NCBI RefSeq assembly: GCF_001404985.1
Contig: NZ_JRLF01000015.1
Coordinates: forward strand, 496,001 to 560,000
DNA: 64,000 nt
Source: Flavobacterium aquidurense
Lineage (GTDB): Bacteria; Bacteroidota; Bacteroidia; Flavobacteriales; Flavobacteriaceae
Direction of reading: 5' to 3'
Every line of letters begins with the position of its first letter. The first letter of the stretch is position 1. The notes beneath the pieces are model-generated. The model worked only from the letters and a program-made list of their open reading frames with translations. It did not search any database and had not been told where the DNA came from. The translations under genes and the position numbers were made by a program. This document shows, in pieces, positions 24,940 to 32,407 of this stretch.

Positions 24940-25704
24940 TTAAATTGTAATTTCTAAGTTATCATAAGCCAGAAAAACATTTTCAGGCAGTTGTTTTTGT
25001 ACTTCTTCATGAAAGCCCAAAACGTGGCTTATATGAGTTAAATAAGCGACTTCAGGTTTTACTAAATTTATAAAATCCAGTGCTTCCTGTAAATTAAAGT
25101 GTGTATCGTGCGGTTCAACACGCAAAGCATTCACTACTAAAACTTTAAGGTTTTTTAATTTTTCGATTTCGACTTCATCAATGGTCTTAACATCGGTTAG
25201 ATAAGCAAAATCATCTATACGATAACCAAAAACCTGCAAATCGCCATGCATCACATTTACCGGAATTGCGGTTTTATCACCAACGGGAAAGGATTCGTTA
25301 TTGACAACCTCAATGGTTTTTACGCTTGGAGCGCCCGGATATTTGTTTACGGTTTCGAAAACATAATCAAAACGGCGTTTTAAATTGTCAATAACACGTT
25401 GATGTGCATAAACGGGTATTTCGCCCTGCCTGAAATTAAACGGTCGTATGTCGTCTAAACCGGCAGTATGATCTGCATGTTCGTGTGTAAATAAAATGGC
25501 ATCGAGATGTGTGCAGCCACAAGAAAGCATTTGCTGCCTGAAATCAGGACCGCAATCGATAACATAAGAATGCTCGCCCCATGTAATCCAGATGGATACG
25601 CGGAGCCTTTTGTCCTTAGCATCAGTGCTTTTACAAACAGGATGATCGACTCCGATTATCGGAATGCCTTGAGAAGTACCAGTACCTAAAAAATAGACCT
25701 TCAA
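24940..25704 (-). CDS. MBL-fold metallo-hydrolase (PhnP-like phosphodiesterase)
   Basis: 254 residues. MKVYFLGTGTSQGIPIIG and THEHADHTAGLDD (HxHxDH motif), then MHG, TDV and a late HISH are the ligands of the two-metal beta-lactamase fold. The opening GTGTSQGIP and the CGPDFRQQ segment match the PhnP/phosphoribosyl cyclic phosphodiesterase branch. There is no phn cluster nearby, so the true substrate is open. It leads a likely three-gene minus-strand operon and shares a short divergent promoter region with the gene at 25795. Confidence 0.85.
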   Translation of the reverse strand: MKVYFLGTGTSQGIPIIGVDHPVCKSTDAKDKRLRVSIWITWGEHSYVIDCGPDFRQQMLSCGCTHLDAILFTHEHADHTAGLDDIRPFNFRQGEIPVYAHQRVIDNLKRRFDYVFETVNKYPGAPSVKTIEVVNNESFPVGDKTAIPVNVMHGDLQVFGYRIDDFAYLTDVKTIDEVEIEKLKNLKVLVVNALRVEPHDTHFNLQEALDFINLVKPEVAYLTHISHVLGFHEEVQKQLPENVFLAYDNLEITI

Positions 25705-25722
25705 TTGAACTTAATTTTTTTA

Positions 25723-25730
25723 CAAAAATA
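25723..25730 (-). promoter_or_regulatory. Putative -7 element TATTTTTG of the MBL operon
   Basis: On the minus strand TATTTTTG lies 18 bases before the start codon at 25704. It faces the plus-strand TAACTTTG at 25765-25772, making a compact divergent promoter. Confidence 0.45.
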
Positions 25731-25764
25731 GGATTATTTCTCTTTCATTAGAAGCCTAATTTGC

Positions 25765-25772
25765 TAACTTTG
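25765..25772 (+). promoter_or_regulatory. Putative -7 element TAACTTTG of the 486-aa gene
   Basis: TAACTTTG matches TAnnTTTG 22 bases before the ATG at 25795; a TTTC at 25743-25746 is near the -33 distance. Confidence 0.5.
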
Positions 25773-25794
25773 TAACAAATCTATTTAAAATAAA

Positions 25795-27255
25795 ATGGGT
25801 ACAGAAATAAAACTCAAAGGTGACAAGGTCATCGAACAGATTCCTTCCATAAAAGACAAAGCGTTACGCATTAATTTAAACGAGAATATTTACGGAACAT
25901 TTGCTGAAATTGGTGCTGGACAAGAAACAGTTAGGCATTTTTTCAGGTCCGGAGGTTCATCGGGAACAATTGCAAAAGCAATGTCTGCCTATGACAAAGA
26001 TTTCAGTGACGCCGTTTATGGAATTGAAAGAGATGGCCGCTACGTAACCGAAGAGCGATTGAAAAAAATGCTTACTCTTGAAGGACAGATTATCGAAGAG
26101 CGCCTAAGCAGAGAAAAACATCCTACAAAACTTTTTTTTAGTTACGCCAATACTGTTGCTACAATAGATTTTGCCAAACAATTTAAAGGGCATGGCTGGG
26201 TTGGAATCCGATACCAAATTGAACCTGATGAAGCTTATAACGAAATTATTCTGCACATTCGTTTTAAGGAAACTGATGCCCGACTACAACAAGAAACACT
26301 TGGAATTTTAGGTGTAAACTTAATTTACGGTGCTTTTTACAAATACAACGATCCAAAACGATTACTTCGTTACTTATACGACCACTTAGATAAAGATCAG
26401 CTCGAAATTGATACCATCAACTTCTCAGGACCTCGTTTTGCGGATGTCGATAATCGATTGATGAGTTTGCAATTGGTTAAAAACGGAATGACTGATGCCG
26501 TAATGTTTAATCCTGAAGGGAAAAACGTTTTACCGGCAGCTATTTTATACAAAAAGAACCTTCTTGCTTTTAGAGGAAGTTTTCGCCCGGTTACGAATGT
26601 AAACCTTGATATGTACGAGAAATCCCTAAAGATGTTTCTCGAAGAAAATAAGGTTGAAAAAGATAACACATTAGTAGTTTTTGAAATCACACTTTCAAAT
26701 TTGAGGTCTGATGGTGAAATCGATGAACGTGATTTTATGGACAGAGCAGAGTTACTTTGTTCATTAGGTCAAACTGTAATGATTTCTAATTTCCAGGAAT
26801 ATTATAAAGTAGTTGAATATTTTGCTAACTATACCAAAGCAAGAATGGGATTAGCAATGGGTGTAAACAACTTAGTAGACATTTTTGATGAGAAATATTA
26901 CCGCCATTTAAGTGGTGGAATACTTGAAGCTTTCGGAAAATTATTCTACCGTGACATGAAGGTATTCTTATATCCTATGTTAGGTGATAATGGAGAGATT
27001 ATCACTTCTGAAAACTTAAAAGTACATCCTAGAATGAAAGAACTATATAAATTCTTTAAATTCAACGGAAAAGTAGTTGATATTGTAGATTACAATCCTG
27101 ATATATTAAATGTATTCTCACGTGAAGTTCTTAAAATGATTAGTCAGGGAAAAACCGGTTGGGAACCAATGCTTCCGTCAGGAGTTGCTGAAATTATAAA
27201 AGAGCATCACCTTTTTGGATATCATCCTCAGAAGGAACTCGAACAAAATGCATAA
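25795..27255 (+). CDS. Conserved cytoplasmic protein of unknown function
   Basis: 486 residues with no signal peptide and no membrane helix. Features include FAEIGAGQETVRHFFRSGGSSGTIAKAMSAYD near the start, GHGWVGIRYQ, GVNLIYGAFY and AMGVNNLVDIFDEKYYRHLSGGILEAFG. I recall this as a highly conserved Flavobacteria protein that databases sometimes label as a TonB-dependent receptor or a nicotinate-nucleotide adenylyltransferase. Neither label fits: there is no signal, plug or barrel, and no HxGH nucleotidyl motif is seen. The Gly-rich GAGQETVRHFFRSGGSSG could be a ligand loop. Confidence 0.75.
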   Translation: MGTEIKLKGDKVIEQIPSIKDKALRINLNENIYGTFAEIGAGQETVRHFFRSGGSSGTIAKAMSAYDKDFSDAVYGIERDGRYVTEERLKKMLTLEGQIIEERLSREKHPTKLFFSYANTVATIDFAKQFKGHGWVGIRYQIEPDEAYNEIILHIRFKETDARLQQETLGILGVNLIYGAFYKYNDPKRLLRYLYDHLDKDQLEIDTINFSGPRFADVDNRLMSLQLVKNGMTDAVMFNPEGKNVLPAAILYKKNLLAFRGSFRPVTNVNLDMYEKSLKMFLEENKVEKDNTLVVFEITLSNLRSDGEIDERDFMDRAELLCSLGQTVMISNFQEYYKVVEYFANYTKARMGLAMGVNNLVDIFDEKYYRHLSGGILEAFGKLFYRDMKVFLYPMLGDNGEIITSENLKVHPRMKELYKFFKFNGKVVDIVDYNPDILNVFSREVLKMISQGKTGWEPMLPSGVAEIIKEHHLFGYHPQKELEQNA

Positions 27256-27302
27256 AAAAAATCCCCGGAAAGAACGTTTTTCTTTTTGGGGATTTTTTTT
27301 TA
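27256..27302 (+). terminator. Terminator after the 486-aa gene
   Basis: AAATCCCC near 27263-27270 pairs with GGGGATTT at ~27291-27298, with an inner GAAAGAA/TTCTTT helix, followed by a long T-run. Confidence 0.85.
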
Positions 27303-27330
27303 GTTTTCAGTCTCAGTTGCAGTTTTCAGT
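27302..27330. repeat. Dispersed CAGTTTTCA repeat, copy 3
   Basis: AGTTTTCAGTCTCAGTTGCA then GTTTTCAGT directly after a terminator, like copy 1 at 16484. It shares the TGCAGTTTTCAGT core with the other copies. Confidence 0.55.
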
Positions 27331-27494
27331 TACTCTTGCCGCAATCTTTTTATTTCGATGAAGAAGACTAAACAGACTAAGAAAATCACTTGCAAATTGG
27401 CGATTGCCTTTGTAGAGTTTCTAGTGTGATTTCTCATTCTTCGAAATAACAAAATACTACATATAGCTGAAACAAAATAAACCTGAAATCAATA

Positions 27495-27947
27495 TCATTT
27501 CAAAATCTGTGCTGCGTGTTCTTTGGTTTTTACCTGCGAGATAACCTCATCAATAATTCCGTTTTCGTCTATTACAAAAGTTGTTCTATGGATTCCGTCG
27601 TATTCTTTTCCCATGAATTTCTTAGGTCCCCAAACACCAAATGCGTTGATTACAGATTTATCTTCATCGGCTAATAAAGGAAAAGGAAATTCATACTTGT
27701 CTTTAAATTTTGCCTGCGCTTTCTGACTGTCGGCGCTTACGCCCAATAATTCGTAATTATTAGCTTTAAAACGCTCAAAATTATCTCTTAAATCACATGC
27801 TTCGGCGGTACAACCTGGTGTGCTCGCTTTTGGGTAAAAGAAAACTACTAATTTTTTTCCGGCGTAATCTGCCAGTTTGTGCGTTTTTCCGTCCTGATCT
27901 GTTCCTGAAAAATTTGGTGCTTTATCTCCCGCTTTTAGTGTTGTCAT
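27495..27947 (-). CDS. bcp: Thioredoxin-dependent thiol peroxidase Bcp
   Basis: 150 residues of the atypical 2-Cys peroxiredoxin (BCP/PrxQ) type, which reduces hydroperoxides with electrons from thioredoxin in the cytoplasm. The peroxidatic Cys 46 and resolving Cys 51 are in YPKASTPGCTAEACDLRD, the usual five-residue spacing. GDKAPNFSGTDQDGKT at the start and RTTFVIDENGII near the end complete the fold. The ATG 27947 agrees with family length. No operon partner on this strand. Confidence 0.93.
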   Translation of the reverse strand: MTTLKAGDKAPNFSGTDQDGKTHKLADYAGKKLVVFFYPKASTPGCTAEACDLRDNFERFKANNYELLGVSADSQKAQAKFKDKYEFPFPLLADEDKSVINAFGVWGPKKFMGKEYDGIHRTTFVIDENGIIDEVISQVKTKEHAAQILK

Positions 27948-27949
27948 AT

Positions 27950-28050
27950 ATTTAGATTTTTATAGATTATTGGACTTCTTAGATTATTGGATTTCTTAGA
28001 TTATTGGACTTTTGGATTGTTGGATTGTTGGATTGTTGGATTTTTATATG
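27950..28050. repeat. Imperfect tandem repeats (17-bp and 8-bp units)
   Basis: About three copies of a 17-bp unit (TTAGATTATTGGACTTC and variants) run directly into three to four copies of the 8-bp unit TGGATTGT. A related TTTTAGATTATGATTTTTAG occurs at 50337-50362. Slippage-prone DNA upstream of bcp; any effect on expression is speculation. Confidence 0.75.
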
Positions 28051-28093
28051 TTTTAAATTATAACTTAAAAACAATCACCCCATATAATTAACC

Positions 28094-28135
28094 TTTTACA
28101 ATTTACAATTCATCATTTACAATTCACAATTAAAA
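28094..28135. repeat. Short direct repeats of TTCACAA type, copy 2
   Basis: TTTACAATTTACAATTCATC followed by two further ACAATT units, similar to 21730-21762, again just upstream of a plus-strand gene (nth). Confidence 0.55.
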
Positions 28136-28168
28136 TAGTGCTATTTTTACGGGATTAAAAATACGGAA

Positions 28169-28825
28169 ATGAATAAAGAAGCTCGCGTACAATTTGTTAT
28201 AAATACGTTAAAAGAACTCTACCCTACTATACCTGTACCATTAGATCACAAAGATCCTTATACCTTATTAATCGCAGTTTTACTTTCGGCACAATGTACA
28301 GATGTGCGTGTGAACCAGATTACGCCATTACTTTTTGCTAAGGCTGATAATCCGTATGATATGATTAAAATGTCTGTAGAAGAAATTAAAGAAATTATTA
28401 GGCCTTGTGGTTTATCGCCTATGAAATCGAAAGGTATTCATGGTTTGTCGCATATTTTGATTGACAAATATGACGGGAAAGTACCGCAAAGTTTTGAAGC
28501 TCTCGAATCTTTGCCGGCTGTTGGTCATAAAACCGCAAGCGTAGTAATGTCACAAGCTTTTGGTGTTCCTGCTTTTCCGGTTGATACGCATATTCACAGA
28601 CTTATGTTAAGATGGAATCTTTCGAACGGAAAAAATGTAGTACAGACAGAAAAAGATGCTAAAAGGCTTTTTCCAAGAGAATTATGGAATGATTTGCACT
28701 TGCAGATCATTTGGTACGGGCGTGAATATTCTCCAGCAAGAGGCTGGGATTTAGAAAAGGATATTATTACCAGAACTATTGGTAAAAAATCATTGATAGA
28801 AGAAGCTACTAAAAAGAAAGTTTAG
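28169..28825 (+). CDS. nth: Endonuclease III without the C-terminal [4Fe-4S] cysteines
   Basis: 218 residues, base-excision glycosylase/AP lyase for oxidised pyrimidines. The helix-hairpin-helix LESLPAVGHKTASVVMSQAFG contains the catalytic Lys, and FPVDTHIHRL contains the catalytic Asp. Classical Nth ends with a C-x6-C-x2-C-x5-C cluster; here the end is LQIIWYGREYSPARGWDLEKD with no Cys at all. The Cys residues present (QCTDVR, RPCGLSP) are elsewhere. Cluster-less Nth homologues occur in Bacteroidota, as far as I recall, so the enzyme is probably active. Confidence 0.9.
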   Translation: MNKEARVQFVINTLKELYPTIPVPLDHKDPYTLLIAVLLSAQCTDVRVNQITPLLFAKADNPYDMIKMSVEEIKEIIRPCGLSPMKSKGIHGLSHILIDKYDGKVPQSFEALESLPAVGHKTASVVMSQAFGVPAFPVDTHIHRLMLRWNLSNGKNVVQTEKDAKRLFPRELWNDLHLQIIWYGREYSPARGWDLEKDIITRTIGKKSLIEEATKKKV

Positions 28826-28843
28826 TAGCTTCTGAGTTTTTTT
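28801..28843 (+). terminator. Terminator overlapping the 3' end of nth
   Basis: AGAAGCTACTAAA (28801-28813) inside the last codons of nth pairs perfectly with TTTAGTAGCTTCT (28821-28833), followed by GAGTTTTTTT. The stem thus uses the coding end, and it also reaches the convergent TPR gene ending at 28842. Confidence 0.85.
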
Positions 28844-29903
28844 ACATGCTGCTTTTTAGCGAATTATATTCGTTTGTCATATTGAGCGATCTGTATATTC
28901 CTAAAAGTGATTTCATTGCACTTTCATTTTTTGGTTCAATGGTTAGTGCTTTTTTAAGATATGGAATTGCGCTTTTTATAACTTCGTCTTTTTTAGCATC
29001 CAGAATATCATATTCCTGCATTTCTTTTGTACTGTTTCCTAATGCAGCCATTTGATCTACGATTTGCTTTTTCTCTTGTATTTTTACATAGACAAGATTG
29101 ATATAGCAGTCCATACATTTTTCATTGGTCTGCAATCCCTCTTCATAATATTTCTCTGCATTACAAAAATCATTACGCTCTAAATAGGAATATCCTAGTG
29201 AAGTTAAAATTTCTTCTTTTTTCGAAGGCGGAAATATATTTCTTGGCTTTTCATAAAGACCTTCTCTAACACTTAGTTCTCTTGCACTCATCGAAGTAAA
29301 AGCTTCTTCTTCTTTCGTTTTTTTGTTTGTAGCATAAAAAATCATCCCTTTTCCGGAATAATTTATTTTTTTAAGCTCTTCGAAATATTTGATTGAAGCA
29401 TTATAATCTTTAGCTGTCAAAGATGATGTGGCAGCGTTGTATAAGTTTAATGTATCCTTTTTATCAAACAGGTATACTTCGTAACTTTTATCTGCACTTT
29501 CTTTAAATTTTCCTTCTTTGTAATCTTTATAAGCTCCATCTACAAGTTTGGATTTCATTTCTTTTAGAGCTGAACTTGCCTTGAAAGCATATTTATAATT
29601 TCGGGATTCATTTTCGTACAAAAGAACATCCTGAAAGGCGCTTGAAGCTATAGTAAAGTTCGCTGCAGCATCTATATTTTTGGTTGCCAGTTCTTTGTGG
29701 ACATTTCCTTTTGTAAAAAAATAATCGGTTTTTACCTCATCAGGAGCATTTATAATGAGATATTCTATTTTTTTTAAAATAGCTGCTGCTTCCTGAAGTT
29801 TGCCTTTAGAATAGTTGGCCTGGGCTTCTTTAAGTTCTTCCTTTTGAGCAAATGCGCTAACATTTACCAAAATCAAGAAGATTAAAATTTTAAGGTTTTT
29901 CAT
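28842..29903 (-). CDS. Secreted/periplasmic tetratricopeptide-repeat protein
   Basis: 353 residues. The signal peptide MKNLKILIFLILVNVSAFAQ is followed by TPR helices: LKEAQANYSKGKLQEAAAILKK, AYKDYKEGKFKESADKSYEVY, AATSSLTAKDYNASIKYFEEL, SYLERNDFCNAEKYYEEGLQ and AIPYLKKALTIEPKNESAMK. TPR arrays are protein-binding scaffolds; Flavobacteria encode many such exported ones with unknown partners. It is monocistronic and convergent with nth. Confidence 0.85.
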   Translation of the reverse strand: MKNLKILIFLILVNVSAFAQKEELKEAQANYSKGKLQEAAAILKKIEYLIINAPDEVKTDYFFTKGNVHKELATKNIDAAANFTIASSAFQDVLLYENESRNYKYAFKASSALKEMKSKLVDGAYKDYKEGKFKESADKSYEVYLFDKKDTLNLYNAATSSLTAKDYNASIKYFEELKKINYSGKGMIFYATNKKTKEEEAFTSMSARELSVREGLYEKPRNIFPPSKKEEILTSLGYSYLERNDFCNAEKYYEEGLQTNEKCMDCYINLVYVKIQEKKQIVDQMAALGNSTKEMQEYDILDAKKDEVIKSAIPYLKKALTIEPKNESAMKSLLGIYRSLNMTNEYNSLKSSM

Positions 29904-30461
29904 TTTGGTTACGTTTTGGTTGTTAAAATAAATCTTATGGTTATTTCTATGAGCTGGATTTATCGTGAAGATTCAAGGTAATTTTACTTAGACCATTTTT
30001 AACGAAATCGCTCTGGTATTTTTTATTCTTAAGAACATTACAACAAACAAAACACAGTTGGGTAATTTTTCTCCATAAATCATCTGGTTATTGGATTAAA
30101 CATTATTTTTAATTACTTATTGAAAGGTTTTTAATACATAAATCTCCTTATTTAATGAAATTCATTGAACAAATAATTAGTTTTTAACCAAAATAGAACT
30201 AATTATTGAATAAATAAACAAAAAGAGATTAAAATATAAAATTTTAACAGGATGAGTATAAAAATTACTACTAAAAACTTGATTTTCGTTGATAAAAATA
30301 ATTTAATAATTACAAATTTTAAAAAGGCTGGAAAAATATTTGAGATTATTGCATAAAAAAACTCACTAGTTGTATTTGCATACAAATAGTGAGCTTTTTA
30401 AACCAAAACGACCATTTGGTTTTCTTTCGAAATAAACATCCGACAAATAATAGTGGGCTGT
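29904..30461. other. 558-bp intergenic region between TPR gene and the sigma operon
   Basis: Very AT-rich. It holds the terminator at 30355-30400 and no convincing gene. An open frame on the minus strand at 30203-30385 (60 codons, hydrophobic) runs through that terminator and has no coding character, so it was rejected. Confidence 0.6.
30355..30400 (-). terminator. Terminator of the sigma factor operon
   Basis: On the minus strand CTCACTA (30393-30387) pairs with TAGTGAG (30368-30362), extended by an inner TTGTAT/ATACAA helix with one mismatch, followed by seven T. It lies about 60 bases past the 47-residue gene. Confidence 0.8.
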
Positions 30462-30605
30462 TTAATTAGCTATAATTTCAAAACTTTTATCTTCAATTTT
30501 CACCACTGTTAATGCTTGTGAATAATTAAGTAAAAAAGAAACAACTTCTTTTTTAGGTTTTAAATCTTTAGAAGCTAATGCTTTTTTAGAGTAAATTTTC
30601 GCCAT
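30462..30605 (-). CDS. 47-residue conserved small protein downstream of the sigma factor
   Basis: A short ATG-initiated frame (MAKIYSKKALASKDLKPKKE, then VVSFLLNYSQALTVVKIEDK, SFEIIAN). It has a basic amphipathic N-terminus, a helix, and a short strand; no signal or membrane segment. I recall near-identical short proteins beside this sigma gene in other Flavobacterium genomes, which I could not check. It lies 50 bases behind the sigma gene and before a clear terminator, so it is probably co-transcribed. It could modulate the sigma factor, but nothing shows this directly. Confidence 0.7.
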   Translation of the reverse strand: MAKIYSKKALASKDLKPKKEVVSFLLNYSQALTVVKIEDKSFEIIAN

Positions 30606-30655
30606 ACTATCAAAATGTTTTATAATAGTATAACGGGCTAATCTTCAAAATAGTA

Positions 30656-31240
30656 TTAGTTGGTTAAAATAATTTGATGTTTATCAATTATTTTTCTTAA
30701 ATTCATTAAAGCATAGCGCATTCTGCCTAATGCGGTATTGATACTTACACCTGTAAGTTCAGAAATTTCTTTAAAACTCATATCCTGATACATACGCATT
30801 ACTAAAACTTCTTTTTGATCATCAGGAAGTTCTTCGATTATTTTTTTTAAATCGACTTCTACCTGATCAAAAATCATTTTATTTTCTATGGTTAAGGAAT
30901 CATCAGACATGACAGAAAAAATCGAAAACTCCTCGGTTTCTCTGTACATTGGCATTTTTTTGGTTTTGCGAAAGTGATCCACAATTAAGTTATGTGAAAT
31001 ACGCATTACCCAAGGCAAAAATTTACCTTCTTCGTTATATGAATTACTTTTAAGTGTTTTGATTACTTTAATAAAAGTATCTTGAAAAATATCGTTAGAA
31101 ATATCTCTATCAGCAATCTTAGAATATATAAATCCATATATCTTAGACTCGTGTCTCTTTATTAATGTTGAAAGTGCACCTTCGTTGCCTTCAACATAAT
31201 TTCTCACTAATAGAGCGTCTGGAATATGCAGATCAGCCAT
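30656..31240 (-). CDS. RNA polymerase ECF-type sigma factor
   Basis: 194 residues. Region 2: NDIFQDTFIKVIKTL and FLPWVMRISHNLIVDHFRKTKK. Region 4: IIEELPDDQKEVLVMRMYQDMSFKEISELTGVSINTALGRMRYALMNLRK. It binds core RNA polymerase and directs it to its own promoters. No anti-sigma factor with TM helix is next to it, unlike the FecI/FecR pairs common in Bacteroidota; instead a 47-residue protein follows. A two-part promoter match lies ~100 bases upstream. Confidence 0.92.
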   Translation of the reverse strand: MADLHIPDALLVRNYVEGNEGALSTLIKRHESKIYGFIYSKIADRDISNDIFQDTFIKVIKTLKSNSYNEEGKFLPWVMRISHNLIVDHFRKTKKMPMYRETEEFSIFSVMSDDSLTIENKMIFDQVEVDLKKIIEELPDDQKEVLVMRMYQDMSFKEISELTGVSINTALGRMRYALMNLRKIIDKHQIILTN

Positions 31241-31341
31241 AATACTACTTTTTTTAGTTCTGTTTTAAAATTGGAGTAATTTTATTAAAAAAGTAGTTTT
31301 ATTGTATAGGCGTATCTTTATGAGTTATGTTAATAATGTGA

Positions 31342-31374
31342 CCAAATTTAACAAATAATTCTTTTAAAAAGCAA
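31342..31374 (-). promoter_or_regulatory. Bacteroidota-type promoter of the sigma factor gene (TTTG-N21-TAAATTTG)
   Basis: On the minus strand TTTG (31374-31371) and TAAATTTG (31349-31342) are 21 bases apart, within the usual spacing, leaving a leader of about 95 bases before the ATG at 31240. Confidence 0.6.
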
Positions 31375-31484
31375 ATAAAAAGAACAATAATTAACAATAA
31401 ATTGTTAATTATTGCAGAAGAAACTTAATTTTAGTCTGCAATCGCATTAAAAAAGGGCGAAATAAGCATTGATTTTAACAAAAA

Positions 31485-31538
31485 AAATCAGATATAAACA
31501 ACTCATTACTAAACAATTAATCGATCTATATCTGATTT
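31485..31538 (-). terminator. Terminator after the GH16 gene and the PUL
   Basis: AAATCAGATATA and TATATCTGATTT are perfect 12-base arms (31485-31496 and 31527-31538) around a 30-base loop; on the minus strand a T-run follows. Confidence 0.7.
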
Positions 31539-31566
31539 AAATATATTTTTTTTACGGTATTATTTT

Positions 31567-32325
31567 TTATTGGTAAACACGTACATAATCGACATAAAAC
31601 TTTTGAGGAAGTACTTTATCATCGACCTCAGGGCCTCCAAAATTTCCCCCTATGGCCAAATTTAGGATAATATAGAAAGGTTTATCAAAGGGCCAGGTGT
31701 CTTCATTTTTAACTTCGGGATTGAATGTATAAACCAACGTTTTGTCTACAAAAAAATCCATCTTTTCTTTCGTCCATTCAATTGCAAAAACATGATATCC
31801 TTCTTCAATATCAGGAAATGCGGTTCTTTTTGTATTAATTGTATTTCCGTGACTGTCTTGTGTGTGCAAAGTGGTATAAACCATATGTGGATCTCTCCCA
31901 ATGTATTCCAGAATATCAATTTCGCCTGTTTTAGGCCATTTTACTTCATCAATATTGGCTCCTAACATCCAGAATGCAGGCCATAAACCATGTCCAACAG
32001 GCAATTTTGCCCTTGCTTCTATTCGTCCGTATTTAAATTCTTTTTTACCTTTAGTAGTGATTTTTGTAGAAGTATATTTATTTCCTTCTTTTCTGGCTTC
32101 AATAGTTAAATTACCGTCTTTAATTTCATGGTTTGTTTTAGTGTAAATCTGCCTTTCGTTATTTCCATAACCGCATAAATCTGGACAACCATCTCCAAGC
32201 TCAAAATTCCAGGCTTTTTCATTGATCTCTTTTTTATTGAAATCTTCTTCCCATACAAGTTTCCGTTTTATTTCCTGTGCATAACAAAAACCGGAAATCA
32301 TTATAAGTACAATTATTTTTTTCAT
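31567..32325 (-). CDS. Secreted GH16 beta-glucanase (laminarinase-type)
   Basis: 252 residues. The signal peptide ends near FCYAQ. The catalytic segment GEIDILEYIG holds the ExDxxE motif (nucleophile and acid/base Glu), with GHGLWPAFWMLG before it and FYIILNLAIGGNFGGPE plus YVDYVRVYQ at the end: a full single-domain GH16. It should cut beta-1,3- or mixed-linked beta-glucans such as laminarin. It is the last gene of the PUL, behind a hairpin, and lacks a lipidation Cys, so it may be periplasmic while its neighbour is surface-anchored. Confidence 0.92.
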   Translation of the reverse strand: MKKIIVLIMISGFCYAQEIKRKLVWEEDFNKKEINEKAWNFELGDGCPDLCGYGNNERQIYTKTNHEIKDGNLTIEARKEGNKYTSTKITTKGKKEFKYGRIEARAKLPVGHGLWPAFWMLGANIDEVKWPKTGEIDILEYIGRDPHMVYTTLHTQDSHGNTINTKRTAFPDIEEGYHVFAIEWTKEKMDFFVDKTLVYTFNPEVKNEDTWPFDKPFYIILNLAIGGNFGGPEVDDKVLPQKFYVDYVRVYQ

Positions 32326-32353
32326 TGTCTCTTTTTAAAATTACAAAAAAACA

Positions 32354-32385
32354 AGAAGGCCAGCCTTGACTGACCTTCTCATTCA
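32354..32385 (-). terminator. Hairpin between the two GH16 genes
   Basis: On the minus strand AGAAGGTCAG pairs with CTGGCCTTCT (one non-Watson-Crick position) around a 6-base loop, followed by TGTTTTTTTG. It probably attenuates transcription into the last GH16 gene. Confidence 0.6.
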
Positions 32386-32407
32386 TTTTTACTAATTAAT
32401 TTATAAT

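Larger units (their letters stand above)
31241..31566. other. Intergenic region between GH16 and sigma factor genes
   Basis: 326 bp. It contains the sigma gene promoter (31342-31374) and the GH16 terminator (31485-31538); no coding frame seen. Confidence 0.6.

Noticed and set aside
30203-30385. 60-codon hydrophobic minus-strand frame
   Set aside because: Runs through the sigma operon terminator and is explained by AT-rich composition.
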